From Methylophaga sp. UBA3192 (GTDB lineage: Bacteria > Pseudomonadota > Gammaproteobacteria > Nitrosococcales > Methylophagaceae), in the NCBI GenBank assembly GCA_002363955.1, contig DEXE01000007.1, positions 62,001-126,000 of the forward strand: 64,000 nt of DNA, given 5' to 3'. The notes under the pieces were generated by a model. It did not search any database and was not told where the DNA came from. It was given only the letters and a program-made list of their open reading frames with translations. Positions 52,257 to 61,563 of the stretch are shown here, piece by piece. Both the position numbers and the translations under genes were made by a program. How positions within the stretch are numbered: position 1 is the first letter of the stretch; the number at the start of each line of letters is the position of its first letter.

Positions 52257-55058
52257 TCAGGCAAAACGGCGGGTTTCGCCATCGCCATCTACGTTTTCAA
52301 CGCAACGGCCACACAATTCCGGATGATCTGCATGGCTACCTACATCATCAGTTTGATGCCAACAACGTTCGCAACGGGCGTTTGGCGAGGCATGAATATC
52401 CACTGCCAAACCAGTTAATCCGGTGTCGATTGCTGTCGCCGTTTTATCTGCCAATGAAAAACGCTTGGCTGACGATGTAATAAGGATAAATTTCAGTTCA
52501 TCGCCAACTTTATTTAATACGTTCAGCAAACTGTCTTCAGCGTACAAACTAACATCGGCAGTTAAACCGCCTTTCACTGCACCCTGGTTACGTTTATTTT
52601 CCAGTTCTTTGGCAACAGCATCACGAACAGCGAATAATTGCTGCCAATCCGCCACCGACAAAACACTATCCAACGATAATGGCACCAGATTTGAATACCA
52701 GTTATTCAGTAGCACTGACGAGTTACGCTGGCCCGGAATAAACTCCCACAGTTCATCGGCAGTGAAACTCAGAACCGGCGCAATCCAACGGGTTAACGCT
52801 TCCAGAATATGGAACATCGCGGTTTGAGAAGATCGACGGCCCAGACTGTCTGCCGGCATGGTGTACTGCCGATCCTTGGTGATATCCAGATAGGCACTGC
52901 CCAGTTCATTGGCGCAGAAATTATGCACTTTCTGATAAATCAGATGGAACTGATAGCTTTCATAGGCTGCCAGGATTTCCAGCTGCAGATGATAGGCACG
53001 ATCCAGTACCCAGCGATCCAGTGGTAATAACTTTTCAGTTGCGACCAGATTGGAGGCAGGATCAAAATCATTCAGGTTCGATAATAAATACCGTGCGGTA
53101 TTACGAATACGGCGATATGAGTCCGCTGTGCGTTTGAGGATTTCATCCGACACCGTCATTTCAGCACTGTAATCAGTCGCCGCCACCCAAAGACGAATAA
53201 TATCGGCACCCAGGTTATTCACCACTTTTTGCGGTGAAACCGTATTGCCCTTGGATTTAGACATTTTCTTGCCTTCGGCGTCCACGGTAAAACCGTGAGT
53301 CAGCACAGTTTTGTATGGTGCTTTGCCAGTGGTGGCAACTGATGTCAACAATGAAGACTGGAACCAGCCACGGTGTTGATCGCTGCCTTCAAGATAGAGA
53401 TCGGCAGGACGATGCAAATCATCACGGCGGGTTAATACGCAGGCATGCGACACACCAGAATCAAACCAGACATCCAGCGTATCAGTGACTTTGAAATAAT
53501 TTTCTGCATCTGCACCAATCAGATCGCTGGCATCCATATCAAACCAGGCATCAATACCGTTTTGCTCAACCGCCAGGGCGACTTTTTCGATCAATGCTTT
53601 CGAATCCGGATGCAATTCCCCGCTCTGCTGATGCACAAATAACGGGATCGGTACACCCCAGGTCCGTTGACGGGAAATACACCAGTCCGGACGACCTGTC
53701 ACCATATTCTCAATACGTTTTTGGCCCCAGTCCGGCATCCATTTGGTTGCAGCAATCGCCTGCATTGCCTGATCACGTAAACCGTTCTGCTCCATACTGA
53801 CAAACCATTGTGGCGTCGCACGGAAAATAATCGGTGTTTTATGGCGCCAACAATGTGGATAGCTATGACGGATATCCACATGACATAACAAAGCTGATTT
53901 TTCTTTTAATACCTCAATAACCTGCGGATTGGCTTTAAACACAGATTCACCGGCAAAAATCGGGGTGTCTGGTAAAAACACGCCATTGCCACCCACCGGA
54001 TTATCCACTTCCAGTTTATATTTCAACCCGACAATATAGTCATCCTGACCATGACCAGGTGCCGTATGCACAGCGCCGGTACCAGCATCGGTAGTGACAT
54101 GATCACCTAAAATAACCGGTACTTTTCGATCATAAAACGGGTGTTGCAGCAATAAACCTTCAAGCGCAACGCCCTTGCAGCGGGCAATCACTTCACCGGT
54201 TAACTGATAACGTTCCAATGCTTTTTCATACAATGCTTCTGCTAACACCAAACGCTCAGCAGCACATTGCACCACGACATACTCTAAATCTGGATGCAGA
54301 CACACCGCCTGATTGGCTGGCAAAGTCCATGGTGTGGTGGTCCAGATGGCAATATTCACCGGACCATTGCCGTTGTTCGGGCAGGCTATATCAAACTCAA
54401 CGGTATCATTAAATTGAAAACGTACATCGATGGCCGGTGAGGTTTTATCTTCATATTCGACTTCGGCTTCAGCTAATGCAGAGCCGCAATCCACGCACCA
54501 ATGCACCGGTTTTACACCTTTGTGTAAATGACCGTTTTCAATGATTTCGCCCAGTGTGCGAATAATGTCAGCCTCAAACTGAAAATCCATGGTCAGATAC
54601 GGATTATCCCAATCAGCCAATACGCCCAGTCGTTTAAAATCTTCCCGTTGACCGTCAACCTGTTTGGCCGCATATTCACGACAGGCCTGACGAAATTCTG
54701 CCGGGCTGACTTTAACGCCCGGTTTGCCAACTTTTTTCTCAACATTCAGTTCAATCGGCAGACCGTGACAATCCCAGCCGGGAACATAAGGTGTATCAAA
54801 GCCACTAAGGGTTTTGGACTTTAAAATAATATCTTTAAGAATTTTATTGACGGCATGACCGATATGTATATCGCCATTGGCATACGGAGGGCCATCGTGC
54901 AGAATGAATTTCGGTTTACCCTGATTGGTTTGCCGTAACTGCCGGTAAAGATCTTGCTCCTGCCAACGCTTTAAAATCACAGGTTCGCGATTGGGTAGGC
55001 CCGCTTTCATCGGGAAGTCAGTCGCAGGAAGATTTAAAGTGTGTTTGTAGTCGGCCAC
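52257..55058 (-). CDS. ileS: Isoleucyl-tRNA synthetase
   Basis: The enzyme charges tRNA-Ile. It has the class I motifs PYANGDIHIGHAVNKIL and KKMSKSKGN, the editing domain, and a C-terminal zinc site CERCWHQTDDVGSHADHPELCGRC. The start is set at GTG 55058, giving MADYKHTLNLPATDFPMKAGLPNREP (933 residues), which matches the usual MSDYKxTLNLP N-terminus. A TTG at 55079 would add seven residues. It heads the ileS-lspA-hisC-tyrA-aroA-cmk series. Confidence 0.96.
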   Translation of the reverse strand: MADYKHTLNLPATDFPMKAGLPNREPVILKRWQEQDLYRQLRQTNQGKPKFILHDGPPYANGDIHIGHAVNKILKDIILKSKTLSGFDTPYVPGWDCHGLPIELNVEKKVGKPGVKVSPAEFRQACREYAAKQVDGQREDFKRLGVLADWDNPYLTMDFQFEADIIRTLGEIIENGHLHKGVKPVHWCVDCGSALAEAEVEYEDKTSPAIDVRFQFNDTVEFDIACPNNGNGPVNIAIWTTTPWTLPANQAVCLHPDLEYVVVQCAAERLVLAEALYEKALERYQLTGEVIARCKGVALEGLLLQHPFYDRKVPVILGDHVTTDAGTGAVHTAPGHGQDDYIVGLKYKLEVDNPVGGNGVFLPDTPIFAGESVFKANPQVIEVLKEKSALLCHVDIRHSYPHCWRHKTPIIFRATPQWFVSMEQNGLRDQAMQAIAATKWMPDWGQKRIENMVTGRPDWCISRQRTWGVPIPLFVHQQSGELHPDSKALIEKVALAVEQNGIDAWFDMDASDLIGADAENYFKVTDTLDVWFDSGVSHACVLTRRDDLHRPADLYLEGSDQHRGWFQSSLLTSVATTGKAPYKTVLTHGFTVDAEGKKMSKSKGNTVSPQKVVNNLGADIIRLWVAATDYSAEMTVSDEILKRTADSYRRIRNTARYLLSNLNDFDPASNLVATEKLLPLDRWVLDRAYHLQLEILAAYESYQFHLIYQKVHNFCANELGSAYLDITKDRQYTMPADSLGRRSSQTAMFHILEALTRWIAPVLSFTADELWEFIPGQRNSSVLLNNWYSNLVPLSLDSVLSVADWQQLFAVRDAVAKELENKRNQGAVKGGLTADVSLYAEDSLLNVLNKVGDELKFILITSSAKRFSLADKTATAIDTGLTGLAVDIHASPNARCERCWHQTDDVGSHADHPELCGRCVENVDGDGETRRFA

Positions 55059-55216
55059 AAAACGTCTCGTTGTCGTCAAATAATAAAGCGCTCGATTATA
55101 CGGGTTTTTCGCGCTGACCTAAATCACTGAAAAGAGTTTGTTTGGCCTTTGCCTGATGTTACACAGTAAAATGCACACCCATTATTCATTTTGTTTATTC
55201 AAGAGCACCAAAATCG

Positions 55217-55504
55217 ATGACTGCAACGGAAAAAGTGATCATTAAAGGCATCACTGAGGACGGCGGTAAATTTCGCCCCAGTGACTGGGCAGAAAGACTG
55301 TGTGGAGCAGTCGCCAGCTATGGTCCAGGAAGAAGAATCATTTTTCATCCAAACGTTAAACTGGCTTCACTGGAAGGCACCAAATGTGTCGTGATTGATG
55401 CGCAACTTGAAGAAGAAGACGTGATGCTTTTTGAATTTCTGTTGGAATTTGCCAACGATAACCGGCTACAGGTTGAAAGAATGGCTAAGTTACCCGAGTC
55501 CTAA
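55217..55504 (+). CDS. DUF3579 protein
   Basis: The 95-residue soluble protein fits the DUF3579 family (KVIIKGITEDGGKFRPSDWAERLCGAVASYGPGRRI...CVVIDAQLEEEDVMLFEFLLEFANDN), found in Beta- and Gammaproteobacteria. Its function is not known. It is a single plus-strand gene divergent from ileS. Confidence 0.87.
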   Translation: MTATEKVIIKGITEDGGKFRPSDWAERLCGAVASYGPGRRIIFHPNVKLASLEGTKCVVIDAQLEEEDVMLFEFLLEFANDNRLQVERMAKLPES

Positions 55505-55526
55505 TCTTTTATCCACAGCGTTAAAA

Positions 55527-55976
55527 TCACTCTTCGTGGTCGGCATCCGGCCAATTCTGGATATAGTTTTTCAATAGCTTATTTTCAAACTTTGCTTTTT
55601 TCAGCAGTTCTTCCACTACATCCGTAATGGATAACATTCCCTCCAGCCGACCTTTGTAAACTACCGGCAAATGACGGATATTATGGTCAACCATGATATT
55701 CATCACTTCTTCCAGCGTGTTATCCGGATCACAGGTATAGGGATTTGGCGTCATCGCATCCGCTGCTGTTTTAGGTTCCCACATGGCGTGTTTCTTGTGT
55801 AACACATTGAGCAAATCACGTTCTGAAAGGATCCCCACCAGCGTGCCATTTTCCGTTACCACTAACGAACCAATGCGATGTTCCATCATCAAATGGACAG
55901 CTTTATCCAGTGAATCTGTCGGTGTCAGCCCGATAACCGGCTTACCTTTGTTTTTGGTAATGAGTCTGACTTTCAT
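55527..55976 (-). CDS. CBS domain pair protein
   Basis: The protein (149 residues from ATG 55976) consists of two CBS domains (about 12-70 and 77-135), with VIGLTPTDSLDKAVHLMMEHRIGSLVVTENGTLVGILSERDLLNVL and YTCDPDNTLEEVMNIMVDHNIRHLPVVYKGRLEGMLSITDVVEELL. Such stand-alone CBS pairs often bind adenosine nucleotides and regulate partner enzymes; no partner is evident. The start was chosen for its GGAG and spacing; a TTG at 55991 is the alternative. Confidence 0.9.
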   Translation of the reverse strand: MKVRLITKNKGKPVIGLTPTDSLDKAVHLMMEHRIGSLVVTENGTLVGILSERDLLNVLHKKHAMWEPKTAADAMTPNPYTCDPDNTLEEVMNIMVDHNIRHLPVVYKGRLEGMLSITDVVEELLKKAKFENKLLKNYIQNWPDADHEE

Positions 55977-56040
55977 CTCTTTCTCCGGCAACGAATGGAA
56001 ATTTCATTCTGCTTGAGAAGCCGGCTGTATGGCAAGACTT

Positions 56041-57627
56041 TTAGAGATGCTCACGGGTGGAACGGAAATCAATTTCCGGCCAACGTTCTATTGTGAGATC
56101 CAGATTGACCCTTGTTGGAGCAATATAGGTCAGGTTATCCGCACCATCAAGAGCCAGATTCATTGAGGCTTTCCGCTTAAATTCCTCCAGCTTTTTCACA
56201 TCATCGCAATACACCCATCGTGCGGTATGCACCTGAACCGGTTCGTAGGCGCATTCGACGCCATACTCCCCTTTCAAACGGTGAACAACTACATCAAACT
56301 GCAATACCCCGACCGCCCCCAGAATTAGATCATTGTTATCCAATGGACGGAATAACTGCGTGGCACCCTCTTCGCTCAATTGTTGCAGACCTTTCAATAA
56401 AGCCTTGTTCTTCAGAGGATCTTTTAATCTGACACGGCGAAACAGTTCCGGCGCAAAGTACGGTATCCCAGTGAATTGAAGATCCTCACCCTGAGTAAAG
56501 GTATCGCCGATCTGAATGGTTCCGTGATTGTGCAAACCGAGTATATCGCCCGGCCAGGCTTCTTCCGCCTGTTCACGTTCTGCAGCCATGAAGGTGACGG
56601 CATTGGCGATGGTCACATCTTTACCTATCCGGGTCTGACGTAATTTCATGCCTTTAGTGTAATGACCACTGCAAACTCGCATAAAAGCAATGCGGTCACG
56701 GTGTTTAGGATCCATATTGGCTTGAATTTTAAACACAAATCCGCTGAAGTTATCCTCATCCGCAACAACATCACGGGTTTTGGTTTCCCTTGGTTGTGGC
56801 GCCGGCGCATATTCCACATAGGCGTCCATCAATTCAGTAACCCCGAAATTATTCATTGCTGAACCAAAAAACACCGGGGTCATTTGTCCATTAAGAAAAG
56901 CTTCCAAATCAAATTGATCACTGGCACCACGCACCAGATCAATTTCTTCACGTAATTCTTCCGCCATAGAACCAAATAATTCATCCAGACGTGGATTATC
57001 CAACCCCTGAATCACCTCGCCGGCATCTGCGTCTTTGCCATGCGCTTCAAACAACCGAATATTGTCATTATAAAGATGGAAAATACCTTTAAAGCCTTTG
57101 CCCATACCGATTGGCCAGGTGATGGGGGCACAGCGGATATTGAGGATATTTTCGACTTCACTGAGTAAGTCCAGCGGATCGCGGCCTTCCCGATCAAGTT
57201 TGTTGATAAATGTCAGAATCGGCGTATCGCGTAAGCGGCAAACCTCCATTAATTTAATGGTACGTTCTTCTACACCTTTGGCACTGTCGATAACCATCAA
57301 TGCCGAGTCCACCGCAGTCAGTGTGCGATAGGTATCTTCCGAAAAATCAGCATGCCCTGGTGTATCGAGAAGATTAACGATGCGGTCTTTATAGGGAAAC
57401 TGCATCACCGAAGAGGTCACCGAAATGCCCCGTTCCTTTTCCATTTCCATCCAGTCTGAAGTGGCATGTCTGTCAGTTTTACGTGATTTCACACTGCCCG
57501 CCATCTGAATGGCACCGCCGAATAACAACAGTTTTTCAGTCAGGGTGGTTTTACCGGCATCAGGGTGACTGATAATGGCAAAAGTACGGCGTTTTGAGAC
57601 TTGTTTCTGTAACAGGCTTTCGGACAT
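56041..57627 (-). CDS. prfC: Peptide chain release factor 3
   Basis: RF3 is the GTPase that recycles RF1 and RF2. The 528-residue protein has SHPDAGKTTLTEKLLLFGGAIQMAG (G1), DTPGHADFSEDTYRTL and FINKLDREGRDP, matching E. coli PrfC in length and motifs. It is a single gene unit. Confidence 0.97.
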   Translation of the reverse strand: MSESLLQKQVSKRRTFAIISHPDAGKTTLTEKLLLFGGAIQMAGSVKSRKTDRHATSDWMEMEKERGISVTSSVMQFPYKDRIVNLLDTPGHADFSEDTYRTLTAVDSALMVIDSAKGVEERTIKLMEVCRLRDTPILTFINKLDREGRDPLDLLSEVENILNIRCAPITWPIGMGKGFKGIFHLYNDNIRLFEAHGKDADAGEVIQGLDNPRLDELFGSMAEELREEIDLVRGASDQFDLEAFLNGQMTPVFFGSAMNNFGVTELMDAYVEYAPAPQPRETKTRDVVADEDNFSGFVFKIQANMDPKHRDRIAFMRVCSGHYTKGMKLRQTRIGKDVTIANAVTFMAAEREQAEEAWPGDILGLHNHGTIQIGDTFTQGEDLQFTGIPYFAPELFRRVRLKDPLKNKALLKGLQQLSEEGATQLFRPLDNNDLILGAVGVLQFDVVVHRLKGEYGVECAYEPVQVHTARWVYCDDVKKLEEFKRKASMNLALDGADNLTYIAPTRVNLDLTIERWPEIDFRSTREHL

Positions 57628-57703
57628 AGTGACTCAGTATAAAATTAGATAGGCCAAGCAGACTTGGCAGCATGCGCAACAAACCGCGTATTTTGGATGA
57701 AAA

Positions 57704-59761
57704 TCAAGACCCAGACAATTCGGCACTTGCTGATTCAACACGATTACGCCCAGATTGCTTGGCTCGATACATCGCCTGATCAGCTCTTTCTAACAAATGC
57801 TTGCGACTTTCATTGCCCGGTATTGCTTGAGCTACGCCTATGCTGACAGTAATTATTCCAGCGGTATCGAACTGAACGCTTTCAATATGTTTACGTAAAC
57901 GTTCTGCCAGAGCCATGGCTTCATCCAGAGCATTATGCGATGCCAGAACAATAAATTCCTCACCGCCCCAGCGGCCTAAATAGTCACTGGTACGCAGTTT
58001 GGATTGGACCTCTTCCGCAAGCCTGGTTAACACCTGATCCCCGGCATCATGCCCATAGTTGTCATTGACTGATTTGAAACGATCAATATCAAACAGTAAC
58101 ACCGAGCAAGGATGACCATAACGCTCGGCAGCAGCGAGTTCTGCATCAATGGCTAACTCCATTCGATAACGGTTCCAGGTTTTGGTCAGGGTATCGGTAT
58201 GGGCAATTTCTTTAAGCTGTTTGTTGGCAAGCTGTAACTGGGTGTTCAGCCGGTTGACTTGATGCACGGTAATCGCAACAGCCAAATCCTCAGCCAGATC
58301 CTGTGCTGCATGCTGTTCATTCACAGACCAGCGATTAGCCTCATCCTCTATGGTTTCCATCCAAATCTCATGACCGCGTTCTTCAATACGTTTAAGTGGA
58401 TTTGGGGTTTCTGCTTCGATTATCTGTTTTTTACCGACCCAGTTATGTTGTGCTTTTTGGGCCCGGCGGAACAACAAAAACCATCCGGATTGATTTTGCT
58501 CAATCGGTAAGGGAACGGCCAGCAATCCTGCCCGATTGCGAACGTTGACCAAATTATTCAAGGGACTCTTTGACAGTTGATCACATGCCCAACACATTTT
58601 CTGTCCGACATGCTCTGTAAGCCACTTGCCAACAATGTCCAACTCATAATCATCCAGGGTTTCACCAACACACCTCACCTGATTACGATATAACAGAGCA
58701 ATGCCCGTGCAATTAAACAATTGCATCCAGTCCTTGCCATATTTATCGAGTAAGGTTGTCGGCTGAATTACTTTGTCGCGTTCAGCCGATAGCAGTTCAC
58801 GACTGTTTAAGACATTTTTCAAAAACATTGCTTGCTGCCGCGCTTGCAGCAAAAACATACGTTGACTTGCCATTTGCACCAAATTAAATGCCGCATCCCG
58901 TTCAGCCGGCGATATTTCACTGGGAGTGAAATCATGGCAGGTCAGGATCCCCCAAAGCTGCTGCTCACCGGCAATCGCTATGGATAAGGAAGCCTTAACA
59001 TTAATACTGCGTAAATACTGCTGATGATAAGCCGACAAAGCTCTCAGAATTCCCGGTGTCAAATCCACCACCGGAAGATCAATTTCATTTGAAGCAGGTA
59101 TCAGGCCGACTATCTCTGCATCGACATCGGCAATGCTGCGCATTGGGTTAACGGTATAACGTGCTCTGACTTCCAACGGGATATCGCTGGCAGGAAACCG
59201 GAAGTTCATTAAGCTTTTATCGGGATCCCGACATTCTTCTGCAATAGCCGTCCGCTGCCAGTGCGTATCAAACTGACAAAGCAATACGCGATCATAGCCG
59301 GTCACCGCCTGCACACTCTGCACCAGCATTTGTTGCAATTGACCTATTTCCTGAACCTGTGCCAGACGGGTCAGCCACTCATTCACAATGGGCATTAAAC
59401 GTTGTTCGCCGGAACGTGAGAGTGATTCAAACTCCACCACAATAGAATCATCACTGCGATAAGCCACCACGTAAAAACGCTGATAGGAACCGCTTACCTG
59501 GCGGTTGATGATGAGTGCTGCAGATAAACGGGAATTTTTAGCAAGCGTTTGCTGTAATCGCTGTTGTAATTTGCCACCCAGAATATCTCTTGGCGACGAT
59601 GCAAGTGCCGCTTCAATGGAAACACCCAGTATTTGCTGCAAATTTTCGCTGACTTGTAAAATTTCAAGCAGGTCACCATCAAATCGAATTAAACAACCGA
59701 AAGGCTGAATTCCTTCAATCATAATCGCTGGATGATGCTGATCTTTGATTGTGTTGCCCAA
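57704..59761 (-). CDS. Phytochrome-like diguanylate cyclase with degenerate chromophore site
   Basis: The 685-residue protein has a phytochrome PAS-GAF-PHY core followed by a GGDEF domain. PAS motif: IQPFGCLIRFDGDL. GAF motifs: RFPASDIPLEVRARYTVNPMRSIADVD, LRALSAYHQQYLRSINVKASLSIA and LWGILTCHDFTP. GGDEF: GRWGGEEFIVLAS with an RTSD inhibitory site. The expected biliverdin cysteine, 11 residues before the PAS IQPxG motif, is Asp 7. The cysteine used by plant and cyanobacterial phytochromes (next to the GAF His) is Gln. The usual CHH is CHD, and the PHY tongue PRxSF is absent (EERGHEIW). The start is TTG 59761 with GGAG seven bases upstream; no cysteine lies in frame upstream. Bilin may be absent or non-covalent. 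Confidence 0.88.
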   Translation of the reverse strand: MGNTIKDQHHPAIMIEGIQPFGCLIRFDGDLLEILQVSENLQQILGVSIEAALASSPRDILGGKLQQRLQQTLAKNSRLSAALIINRQVSGSYQRFYVVAYRSDDSIVVEFESLSRSGEQRLMPIVNEWLTRLAQVQEIGQLQQMLVQSVQAVTGYDRVLLCQFDTHWQRTAIAEECRDPDKSLMNFRFPASDIPLEVRARYTVNPMRSIADVDAEIVGLIPASNEIDLPVVDLTPGILRALSAYHQQYLRSINVKASLSIAIAGEQQLWGILTCHDFTPSEISPAERDAAFNLVQMASQRMFLLQARQQAMFLKNVLNSRELLSAERDKVIQPTTLLDKYGKDWMQLFNCTGIALLYRNQVRCVGETLDDYELDIVGKWLTEHVGQKMCWACDQLSKSPLNNLVNVRNRAGLLAVPLPIEQNQSGWFLLFRRAQKAQHNWVGKKQIIEAETPNPLKRIEERGHEIWMETIEDEANRWSVNEQHAAQDLAEDLAVAITVHQVNRLNTQLQLANKQLKEIAHTDTLTKTWNRYRMELAIDAELAAAERYGHPCSVLLFDIDRFKSVNDNYGHDAGDQVLTRLAEEVQSKLRTSDYLGRWGGEEFIVLASHNALDEAMALAERLRKHIESVQFDTAGIITVSIGVAQAIPGNESRKHLLERADQAMYRAKQSGRNRVESASAELSGS

Positions 59762-59826
59762 AGAAATTCTCCAGTTCAGGGCCAGTTACTGAAATTGTAG
59801 GCTAATAACGGTTAAAAATCAGAACA

Positions 59827-60165
59827 TTAGTCGAAGATTTTATCCGAACATTGCAGACATCGAGTGACTGTCAGATCAAAATTCAAGCGTGCTTCAGTGA
59901 TCGCCTGATTACAGACATAACAAAAGCCGAATTTATCATTATCAATACGATGAAGTGCACCATCAATGGCTTGCAACTGAGCTTGTTTGTGTTTGATGGT
60001 TTCCTGCATCTTAATTTGTCGTTGAAATGACAAATTATCTAATTGTCCGGCTTTTAACTCGACGGCCGAAGTTAGCTCTGCCTCATCTCCGGTTAATAAC
60101 GCCAGTTTCTGCTGCAATAACTTTTGCCGGTAATTTTCCAGCTGCACAATGTTCATTTGATTCAT
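59827..60165 (-). CDS. DksA/TraR family zinc-finger protein
   Basis: The 112-residue protein has a long coiled-coil N-terminal part and the C4 zinc finger CYVCNQAITEARLNFDLTVTRCLQC of the DksA/TraR family, which bind the secondary channel of RNA polymerase. It is shorter than DksA itself (about 150 residues). The coiled-coil tip is not easily compared, so whether it acts on transcription is open. It is followed by the phytochrome-like gene and lies 14 bases downstream of the UspA gene, on the same strand. Confidence 0.88.
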   Translation of the reverse strand: MNQMNIVQLENYRQKLLQQKLALLTGDEAELTSAVELKAGQLDNLSFQRQIKMQETIKHKQAQLQAIDGALHRIDNDKFGFCYVCNQAITEARLNFDLTVTRCLQCSDKIFD

Positions 60166-60179
60166 GCAGTTGTTCCTGA

Positions 60180-61040
60180 TTAACGCAGCAGCAGTAAAGG
60201 AATGTCACTCATTCGAACCATTTTGGCAGTATTACTCCCCACTAAAAACTGGCGGATACGTGAATGGCCATACGCCCCCATCACCATCAAATCAATGTCG
60301 TTTTCACGTTGATACTGGTGAAGCGCCGGCTGCACTGTACCTTGCAATAAAGCCGTGGTGACTTCAAAGCCTGCATCGATAAGGCCTTGCTTCGCCGAGT
60401 TTAACTGAGACTGATGATTAGTATCGTCCTCAGCCACCATGACAATATGACAGGGCAATCCTTTTAATAAATCTGATTCAGCTACTTTTTCCAACACTTT
60501 GCTCGACGTGGCACTGCCGTCAAAAGCAATCATAAAATCTTTTGGTGCAGTAAAATCCGGCAGGGTAATTAATATTGGTTTATTCAGAGCTCGAATCACA
60601 TTTTCCAGATGGCTGCCCAGGCTGTGAGTTTCATTTTCATGAGCCTGGCCCTGACGACCCAATACCAAGACACGGGTGTCATCCTGCAAGTCACTTAATG
60701 TTTCCATTAAACCGCCATGACGTTGATGTGTCGTGACTTCAACGGCGCCATGCTGCTGCGCTAATGCTCTGGCATCCTGTAAAATATTTTTGCCGTGCTC
60801 CAAAGCAAGACGACTGCGTTTTTCATCAAGCTCAATTAACTCTTCCAACAAGTGTTCACGACTGCCTAATCCGATATTTCCTGACAGATTTTTGCTGTTT
60901 TCCGGTTTGGGATATTCAGTTTTATCAAGGACATGCAATAAATCCAATGACGCATTTAAACGCTGACTGACCCAGGCGGCCGCCTTACAAACTGCCGTTG
61001 AGGTTATTGAGCCATCGATACAAGCTATTATTTTTGGCAT
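60180..61040 (-). CDS. Tandem universal stress protein (UspA family)
   Basis: The 286-residue protein has two Usp domains (about 1-145 and 150-286). Nucleotide-binding signatures are LVLGRQGQAHENETHSLGSHLENVI in the first and VMGAYGHSRIRQFLVGSNTAKMV in the second (G-x2-G-x9-G-[ST] type). The E. coli UspE-like layout is similar in size. The gene lies downstream of sulP on the same strand, with the second structured repeat between them. SulP-Usp pairing is common among bacterial anion transporters. Confidence 0.93.
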   Translation of the reverse strand: MPKIIACIDGSITSTAVCKAAAWVSQRLNASLDLLHVLDKTEYPKPENSKNLSGNIGLGSREHLLEELIELDEKRSRLALEHGKNILQDARALAQQHGAVEVTTHQRHGGLMETLSDLQDDTRVLVLGRQGQAHENETHSLGSHLENVIRALNKPILITLPDFTAPKDFMIAFDGSATSSKVLEKVAESDLLKGLPCHIVMVAEDDTNHQSQLNSAKQGLIDAGFEVTTALLQGTVQPALHQYQRENDIDLMVMGAYGHSRIRQFLVGSNTAKMVRMSDIPLLLLR

Positions 61041-61060
61041 TTTTCTCTCCTACTTAAGGT

Positions 61061-61553
61061 TAGGGCTTGTTGTTCTTTCATATCCCCACTGCTGGAGGCT
61101 ATTTTTGTGTCCGACAAGGCGAAAAGCACGCCGTGTAACCTTCCTGCATAAGTGTTTGACAAATGAGTCTGGAACTCATTTGAACAGCTTAGCTGGCTGC
61201 GCAGCGGTGAAATACAGGGATGTATTTCATACAACGCAGGCGGGTGCAAAAATAGTCCCAGCCCTTCGGGGTGTGACTGAAAAAGCGCCACTTATGTCCA
61301 CGAATGGACGGTATGCCGACGCGCCGGTCTGCGTTGCTCGTCGCTTATTTAGAATAACTACAAAAACGTCAGGACAAGCAATGTTCCAGACATTGCTTTT
61401 GCATACACTCCATCCATGGAGATAAACGTTTTTGAGCGCAAGCCCCAAAGGGGTGAGATACATGGATGTATCTCACAAAAGGCGCTTCTCGTGCCTAAAT
61501 TGACGCTTTTTCAGCTCACAACAGAGTCGGAGATGAAAGAACAACAAGCCCTA
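61061..61553 (+). repeat. Structured intergenic repeat element, copy 2
   Basis: An element of about 490 bases is bounded by a perfect 21-base terminal inverted repeat at 61061-61081 and 61533-61553 (core gggcttgttgttctttca). The sequence of the arms differs from copy 1, but both arms changed together so pairing is kept. Internal pairs also recur: ggctatttttgtgtccgac (about 61099) with ggcgggtgcaaaaatagtc (about 61239), and actgaaaaagcg (about 61278) with cgctttttcagct (about 61504). Other hairpins include aatgagt...actcatt, gaaataca...tgtatttc, ccccaaagggg and gagataca...tgtatctc. It lies between sulP and uspA, so it is probably transcribed with them. Confidence 0.88.
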
Positions 61554-61563
61554 GCGAGCATTC

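Noticed and set aside
61105..61463. Several short frames within repeat copy 2
   Set aside because: They run across hairpins and differ from those in copy 1, so they look like chance frames in a structured non-coding element.
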